From Cyrtodaria siliqua (taxonomy: Eukaryota; Mollusca; Bivalvia; Adapedonta; Hiatellidae), in the NCBI GenBank assembly GCA_037043455.1, contig JAWPHD010011216.1, forward strand, positions 1 through 64,000: a stretch of 64,000 nucleotides of DNA, in the 5' to 3' direction. Of the stretch, positions 58,697 through 64,000 are shown one piece after another; positions within the stretch are counted from its first letter, which is position 1; every line of letters begins with the position of its first letter. Position numbers and translations under genes: made by a program. The notes below the pieces were generated by a model that worked only from the letters and a program-made list of their open reading frames with translations, made no database searches and was not told the DNA's origin.

Positions 58697-60035
58697 GTGG
58701 AACCCATTAATTCCCCTACTCTTTTTGGTCCCTTCTTCCCAGATGTGCTATCCCATTATAGGGAAGAGGTCAAGCATTCTTCCTTCCAGAAGATAGCACT
58801 TTCTTCTGTTCGACCTCCTAGACCCCCTCACAGGTTTACGACCCCTCAAGCTACGGTTAGCAGGGCTCCGATAGTAGCTCCTGCACCCTTTGTTCCACAG
58901 GCTTCTTCTTCTATGGGTCAGCCCAGGTCGGTTCGTCCCCCAAAGCGACAGGATAAGTACCATTCTGGGGGTCGGGGTAAGGGTAGGGGCAGAGGCTCTT
59001 GCTTCCCTGCCCCATAGGGCTGCCCACTCCGGTTTCTCACAGGCTACTTCCGGTTCGGGTCCTCCTCTAGACTTGAGGATCCCAAAACCGGAAATACCAA
59101 CAGGCGGCAGGCTTTCTGCCTTCAGTCAAGCCTGGGAAAATATAGCAGATCCTTGGACACTTTCAGTGGTCCGGGGCGGGTATCTCATTCCTTTTCATGT
59201 TCAACCTCCTCTCACACGTCATCCTCCAGTCAGATTCGGTCCTCCTCGAAATTCAGAGAAGTTTCTGGTCTTGGATCAGGAAATCCAAAACCTCTTGCGG
59301 TTTCAGGCAGTGGAACCAGTGCTTTCCTCCCATCCAAGAAAGGGCTTTTACAGCCGCCTCTTTGTAGTGGCCAAACCTTCGGGTTCTTGGAGAACCATCA
59401 TAGATCTTTCAATACTGAACAGGTTTATCGTCACTCCGCATTTCAAAATAGAAACTCTAGATTCCATTCGGCTGGAACTACAGCAGGGAGACTGGGTAAC
59501 CTCCCTGGACCTGAAAGATGCATATTTTCATGTCCCCATCCATCCCTTTTCAAGGAAATACATTCGGTTTGTCTGGCAGGGGACAACCTATCAGTTCCGA
59601 GCACTACCATTCGGACTAGCTCCAGCCCCTTATGTGTTCACTCGGTTGATCAAGGTGGTTTGTGCCCACGTTCATCGCATGGGTATTCGTTTGCACACTT
59701 ACCTAGACGATTGGCTTCAACCAGCCAGCTCCAGAGATCTGGCTCTATCTCACTCAAAGCTTCTTCTTTCAGTAGTTCTAGGTCTAGGTTTTATTCCAAA
59801 CTGGGACAAGTCGGAACTTATCCCTTGTCGGGCCTTCAATTTCCTCGGAGCTCGTCTTTCTCTACTAGAAGCCCTGGTAGGCCCATCTTTGGACAGAATC
59901 CACCAACTACAGGAGTCCTTCGGGGCCCTCTTGTTGCAAACCTCGGCTTCAGCAAGGGAATGGGTCAAATGGAATCTATGTCCAAGCTCCTTCCTCAGGG
60001 CAGGACTCACAAATGCCCGTTACAGTGGGCATTAA
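58697..60035 (+). pseudogene. DIRS reverse transcriptase remnant
   Basis: The longest intact part is 58890-60035. Visible RT motifs, in order: FVVAKPSGSWRTIIDLS (finger), DWVTSLDLKDAYFHVPI (first catalytic Asp), RALPFGLAPAPYVFTRL, then the active site YLDDWL at about 59699-59716, and SELIPCRAFNFLGARLS. The SLDLKDAYFHVPI and YLDDWL forms are typical of DIRS and related RTs. A frame change near 59950 moves the reading into the frame with MESMSKLLPQGRTHKCPLQW. The preceding 58697-59017 piece is Gag-C/linker with a Gly/Arg-rich end. Confidence 0.88.
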
Positions 60036-60039
60036 AGGA

Positions 60040-60894
60040 CAGGTGGGATCAGGCTACCCAATCTTGGGAATGCCAAATCCAGCTAGGCCCTTGGTTCAAA
60101 TTAGCAACTCTCCAGTGGTTAGATTCGGCTTTTCTTATGGAAGGGTTCCCCTTCACCCTCCAGACCCAGAATTACACCTGTTCACGGACGCCAGTCTTCT
60201 GGGCTAGGGGGCCCATTTGGGAGATCTTTAGGCCTCGGGTTTCTGGACCCTCTCCGAAAATACCTCCCATATCAATCTTTTGGAGCTAAAGGCAGTTTTC
60301 TTGGTGCTTCAGGCTTTCTTAAAAGAGATACGAGGCCATTCGGTCTTGTTGGCCACAGACAACACTACAGTTGCGGCGTACCTCAACAAGGAGGGGGAAT
60401 CTCATTCCAGGAATCTCTCAGATTCAGCAACAGAAATCCTCAAGTGGTGTTTCCAAGAAGAAGTCTTCCTGAGAGCACGGTTTATCCAAGGGAAACTGAA
60501 TGTCTTGGCGGATTCCCTATCCCGGAGGAATCAGGTCATTCAGACGGAGTGGAGACTGCACTCTCCAACATTATCCCAAATCTTTCGTCTTTGGGACACC
60601 CCACATGTGGACCTGTTCGCAACCCGGTTGAACAACCAACTTCCGACTTTCGTCTCCCCAGTACCAGACCCCTTGGCATGAGCAGTGGACGCCTTTGCTA
60701 TACCGTGGCGGGACCTGTTCGCCTATGCATTCCCTCCACCTCCTCTGCTGTCCCGGGTACTTCTGAAGATCCAGCGAGAAGCTTGTCTTGTCATCTTGAT
60801 AGCCCCACTTTGGTCAGGCCATCCATGGTTTCCAACTCTATCTCTCCTAGTGGCTCCTCCCCTGAAGTTAGCCCCCAGGTTAGATCTCTTGTGA
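60040..60894 (+). pseudogene. DIRS RNase H and linker remnant
   Basis: In frame 1 the RNase H carboxylates are recognisable: LHLFTDAS (D), LELKAVFLVLQAF (E), LLATDNTTVAAYLNKEG (D) and LNVLADSLSR (D). Downstream TPHVDLFATRLNNQLPTFVS and DAFAIPWRDLFAYAFPP are conserved in the DIRS RT/RNase H C-terminus. Stops at about 60207, 60229 and 60679 show it is dead. Confidence 0.85.
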
Positions 60895-61180
60895 CAACCC
60901 CTGTCACGACTACTTCATCCCAGACCGGAAGTATTCAACCTTCACGCCTGTCTCTTATCCAACGACATATGCAGGCGGCAGGTTTTTCTGAAAGGGTTGC
61001 CCATCGAGTCTGTATCTCTAGAAGGTCTTCCACTAATGCCCTCTATGAATATCGGTGGAAGCTCTGGACGGATTGGTGTGTCTCAAGGTCATTGGATCTA
61101 CTCCATCCATCTTTGACTTCACTCTCAGACTTCCTTGTCTCTTTGTTTGAGGACAAATCTCTTTCCCCTTCTTCGGTTAA
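60895..61180 (+). pseudogene. DIRS tyrosine recombinase, N-terminal part
   Basis: Part of the frame 60444-61286: SLIQRHMQAAGFSERVAHRV, then STNALYEYRWKLWTDWCVSR, then LSDFLVSLFEDKSLSPSSV. This matches the SAM-like core-binding domain of DIRS recombinases. The frame is cut at TTAA 61177-61180 by the inserted element. Across the uninterrupted junction the frame would read VKGYR, the usual motif here. Confidence 0.82.
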
Positions 61181-61816
61181 GGCCCCTTTACACAGGGCTG
61201 CGACCTTTGTGCCACCTTTGAGCGACCAAAAAATGGCCAGGACGCTCAATGGTGGCCTAAACCCAGAAAACCATGTTTCTATGTAACTGCTCCAGCGATC
61301 CTTGTGCCTCCCTTGAACCACCAAAAATGCAATTTTTGGGCATTTTCATGGCGATCTACGAACGACCTGTGCGTTCACTGAGCCACCTGCCTGCCTCCCC
61401 TGTGCTTCTCCTGTGCAACCTACGGCAACCAACGCGATTATAGGCTACATAGGCGACCCCCAAGCAATGTTTGGGCAACCATTGAGCCTCCTCTGTGCCT
61501 CCTCTGTGCCATCATCGGCGACCAACGGCAACTAACGGCGATCACTTGACGACCATTCAGCAAAAAAAAATTGCAGCAGAATGCATCTATTACCTGGCGA
61601 CCATTGGGCGACAACTGTGCCTCCATTCTGCAACCACGGTAATGCTTGTGCCTCCCTTCTGCATCATGGCGACCATGGCGTCCATGGCGATGTCTGAACC
61701 TCCTGTGTACCACCTAGGCAACCATTCTGCCTCCTTTGAGCCTCCAACGACGACCTGGCAAATTTTATGATCGCACACGGGAGGCACAAAGGTTGCCATC
61801 CTGTGTAAAGGCCCCA
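61181..61816. mobile_element. TTAA-flanked element (636 bp) inside the recombinase
   Basis: TTAA lies on both sides (61177-61180, 61817-61820). The ends GGCCCCTTTACACAGG and CCTGTGTAAAGGCCCCA are inverted, and similarity continues inwards (GACCTTTGTGCCACC / GGAGGCACAAAGGTTGCC). The interior is a run of degenerate short motifs (GCCTCC..TGTG, GGCGACCATTG) with no gene. Short open frames on both strands are incidental. Confidence 0.88.
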
Positions 61817-62318
61817 TTAAAGGTTATCGCTCCGCTCGAGGAAATTACGGGGCATGATTTCATGGATAGTCCTCTTCTCTCTAATATTATTAAAGGCATA
61901 GAGTTAGAGAGCCCAGCAGTTGCCCATGTTGCTCCCAAATGGGATCTTCTGTTGGTTCTCAAGACTATCGCAGGCCCTCCTTTCGAACCTCTTGTTTCCT
62001 GTGGTAGGAAGGAGCTTACCCTCAAGGCTACCTTTCTTCTAGCCCTAGCCTCGGGCCGTAGACGTGAGTGAGATCCATGCCTTACTGGGGACTGAAGAAT
62101 CTATTGCTTTTGTTGCAGACGGGTCTTCAGTTACCTTACATTTCTTTCCAGGTTTTTTGGCCAAGAACCAGCGACCTTCGGTTCCTAGCTTACCACTGGT
62201 TATTCCGGCTCTACCCACCTCAGGTGATATCAATTCTTCCAGCCTCTGTCCGGTTAGGGCTCTAAGAATCTACCTAGAGCGTTCAAGGTTATGGCGGCGG
62301 GGCAGAAAGAGGCTTTAA
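61817..62318 (+). pseudogene. DIRS tyrosine recombinase, C-terminal part, truncated
   Basis: After a one-base frameshift near 61850 the frame reads HDFMDSPLLSNIIKGIELES, then LLALASGRRRE, whose Arg is the first catalytic residue. After a further frame change near 62065 it reads SEIHALLGTE, then CPVRALRIYLERSR and RRGRKRL. Homology stops here, so the H-x-x-R box and the catalytic Tyr are missing: a 3' truncation. Confidence 0.82.
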
Positions 62319-62319
62319 C

Positions 62320-63415
62320 CACACACACAAACATTTATGCCCCCTACCACCCGAAACCGCATATATGGACCAGGTGAGTTAAACATTATCCTTGCTTTCA
62401 AATAACGGGGAAACAGCGTGACGGACGCAGATATTTCCATCGCAAGGCATATGGATACTAAAATTGATTGTTTGATGACATTGGAAAAGCAGAAAATGAA
62501 TATTTTAGGATGGATATACGTGACAGTACACTGTACTATGTTATGTACTATTAACACTTTGGATTTAAGTCATAGAATAACTCGATATTTAACAAATGTC
62601 AGTTTCACACTTTGTCCTACATCTTAACTTTCGATTTTGTATTGAGATTATGTCACTGGTATTGTCTTCGTCTGCTAATTCAAGCGGTTAATGCCACTTT
62701 GGTATGCACAAAATATGGTGCAGGAAAGCCTGGCCTGATTACATCTGCATCTCATCAAATCAAATCAAATCGATTTGTTTATTGGTCTAAAATCCAACAG
62801 TAGGAATATCACCAAAACACATAGACGTACACAGTGAAATACAAAGCATGTATAAAACAAGTAGCAAGAAAATAAGTCAAATATCTCTCCCCATATAATA
62901 TGCTTATTTATGTAATTATAATAACAGTCAATTGTTACCTTATATAAATCCACTTATATAAATATACTTTCATATAGTTGTACCACATTATTTAGTTTCT
63001 TCACCAAGTAAATTTTATATCCTGAATACCGTCTTTCTAAAATTGAAAAACTCCGAGATAAATGATAGAAAGAACTGATCTCATAGAAACACATGGAGCT
63101 TCACTCTCGCATGGACATTTGATAAGCTTCAGGACAACTAGAGGTGCAAGCTCAACATTACTTGGCACCATACTAGGGACAAGGGATTTGGCAGCACCAC
63201 CCATATTCCATAGGATCTAAGTCTGGTGGATTTTCAAAATGTGTAGTTTGATGAATCTTCGTCCAGAGCATGGCATCGTTAAAAGTAAACCAATGTTTGT
63301 TTTATATTTCAGAATGAGTAAGCCAAAAGAAGGAAATCCCATGACTTGACAGCTCAACGAATTTGTGTGCGACTTTTGTTGAATTACTGAAGTTTCAGTT
63401 TTAGTGTATTGTTTT
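62320..63415. other. Non-coding, nothing recognised
   Basis: Flank to the right of the DIRS truncation point. Short open frames without domains. A short direct repeat, AATCAAATCAAATCGATTTG, lies near 62756-62777. Confidence 0.4.
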
Positions 63416-63419
63416 CAGA

Positions 63420-63548
63420 ATCATTTCTTGTTTTATATCTGCGTCGATGGAGTATAACCATGAGACTGTTGATAAATTAAACATTGATTTGCGCGGCCTC
63501 TGTAAACTGGATATCACCAGCCTTCAATTAATTCCCGTGCTGAACAGG
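63420..63548 (+). CDS. Possible coding exon of an unknown gene
   Basis: Acceptor-like GTATTGTTTTCAG ends at 63419, and a donor-like GTAAAT begins at 63549. An ATG at 63447 gives 34 codons ending in phase 0: MEYNHETVDKLNIDLRGLCK, then LDITSLQLIPVLNR. The alternating hydrophobic/charged pattern and clean splice signals suggest a real 5' coding exon. I do not recognise the protein. The rest of the gene would lie beyond 64000. It could be chance. Confidence 0.33.
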
Positions 63549-63549
63549 G

Positions 63550-64000
63550 TAAATACGCTACTCAGACATTAAATTGCCCAAAGAGACTATACAGATTTAT
63601 TTAAATCACTAAAAATTGGTATGAGCATTAATATTGTTGGTTGTTCTCTATGAGCTTTTAGATAAACTCGACTAATCAAATCGGGGTGTCCCACATGCAA
63701 ACTGAATGACGTCATATGCATATTGTCTCTGTTTTAAATGCTGTTTTGAAATGTTGACTGTTTAAACCGCTACACAGATAGAGAGACATGTAATTTAAAA
63801 AAAAAAACGTCGTTAAGATTTCTTGATAAAAAGAACTATGTGCATTAAAAGTACTTTACCGGTGCATGCCCATGGGACCAAAAGTAACCAGATATCATAT
63901 TTGTTTCTGCTACGTCCGAAAAGTCTGAAAAGACCCGATAGTCTGTCTGAATAGAGATGACATGTCCATAACGACCTGAACATGACGACTGTACAATACT
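63550..64000. other. Possible intron, nothing recognised
   Basis: If the preceding exon is real this is its intron. No other feature is seen. Confidence 0.3.

Larger units (their letters stand above)
57257..62318 (+). mobile_element. Degraded DIRS-type (tyrosine recombinase) retrotransposon
   Basis: The order is Gag-like Ser/Arg-rich region, reverse transcriptase, RNase H, then tyrosine recombinase, all on the plus strand. This is the DIRS order, in which a recombinase replaces the DDE integrase. Frameshifts and stops occur in every part. The recombinase is interrupted by a 636-bp insertion and truncated before its C-terminal catalytic residues. Local base composition is more G/C-rich than the flanks. 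DIRS terminal and internal repeats were not identified. Confidence 0.9.

Overview
This is eukaryotic, AT-rich, repeat-dominated DNA. It most likely comes from a bivalve mollusc. The reasons are intron-split coding exons, a DIRS-type tyrosine-recombinase retrotransposon, tRNA-derived SINEs, many MITE-like elements, long minisatellites, and dispersed families (starting ACAAGAGGTCAATGACC, ACAAGAGCTGTCGGAG or CAAGAGGCCCAAGAGGG) that I associate with bivalve genomes. The species cannot be named from the sequence. There are no operons, ribosome binding sites or CRISPR arrays, and almost every long open frame lies in a tandem repeat or a decayed mobile element.

Host gene. Two exons on the minus strand, 41212-41295 and 8498-8643, encode consecutive pieces of a PX (phosphoinositide-binding) domain closely resembling SGK3, the PX-containing serum/glucocorticoid-regulated kinase. 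They have consensus splice sites and compatible phases, and are separated by a 32.6-kb intron. The kinase exons should lie beyond the left edge and the 5' exons to the right of 41295; I could not find either. One more possible exon, plus strand, lies at 63420-63548; its product is unknown.

Layout. 1-1028 contains no C at all on the given strand. 1.9-8.5 kb holds a fold-back, a GAA tract beside a tRNA-like half, 32-bp and ~46-bp minisatellites, a SINE and three MITE-like elements. 8.6-41.2 kb is the large intron. It holds a ~160-bp array split by a Helentron-like insertion, a 24-bp array, a 2.1-kb 32-bp satellite with higher-order structure, SINEs, a TTAA-flanked element carrying a tRNA-like half, an inverted MITE pair, several near-perfect hairpins, 44- and 45-bp arrays, a nested TTAA-element/Helentron-like composite, and a 1.7-kb Mutator-like fold-back with a perfect 9-bp target duplication. 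41.3-53 kb holds a 52-bp array split by an element with an 8-bp duplication, a G-rich Helentron-like composite, two head-to-head TTAA elements that each carry two outward-facing tRNA-like sequences, and a 1.4-kb 43-bp array. 53.8-55.3 kb is a decayed multi-copy Cys/His protein gene. 57.2-62.3 kb is a broken DIRS retrotransposon (Gag, RT/RNase H, tyrosine recombinase) whose recombinase is split by a 636-bp TTAA-flanked element.

The most unusual signals are the paired TTAA elements with tRNA-like cargo, the Mutator-like fold-back, insertions that can be dated against neighbouring uninterrupted repeat units, the minisatellite that repeats donor-like splice motifs beside a genuine splice donor, and the C-free tract. 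All copy relationships were judged by eye; no alignment or database search was run.
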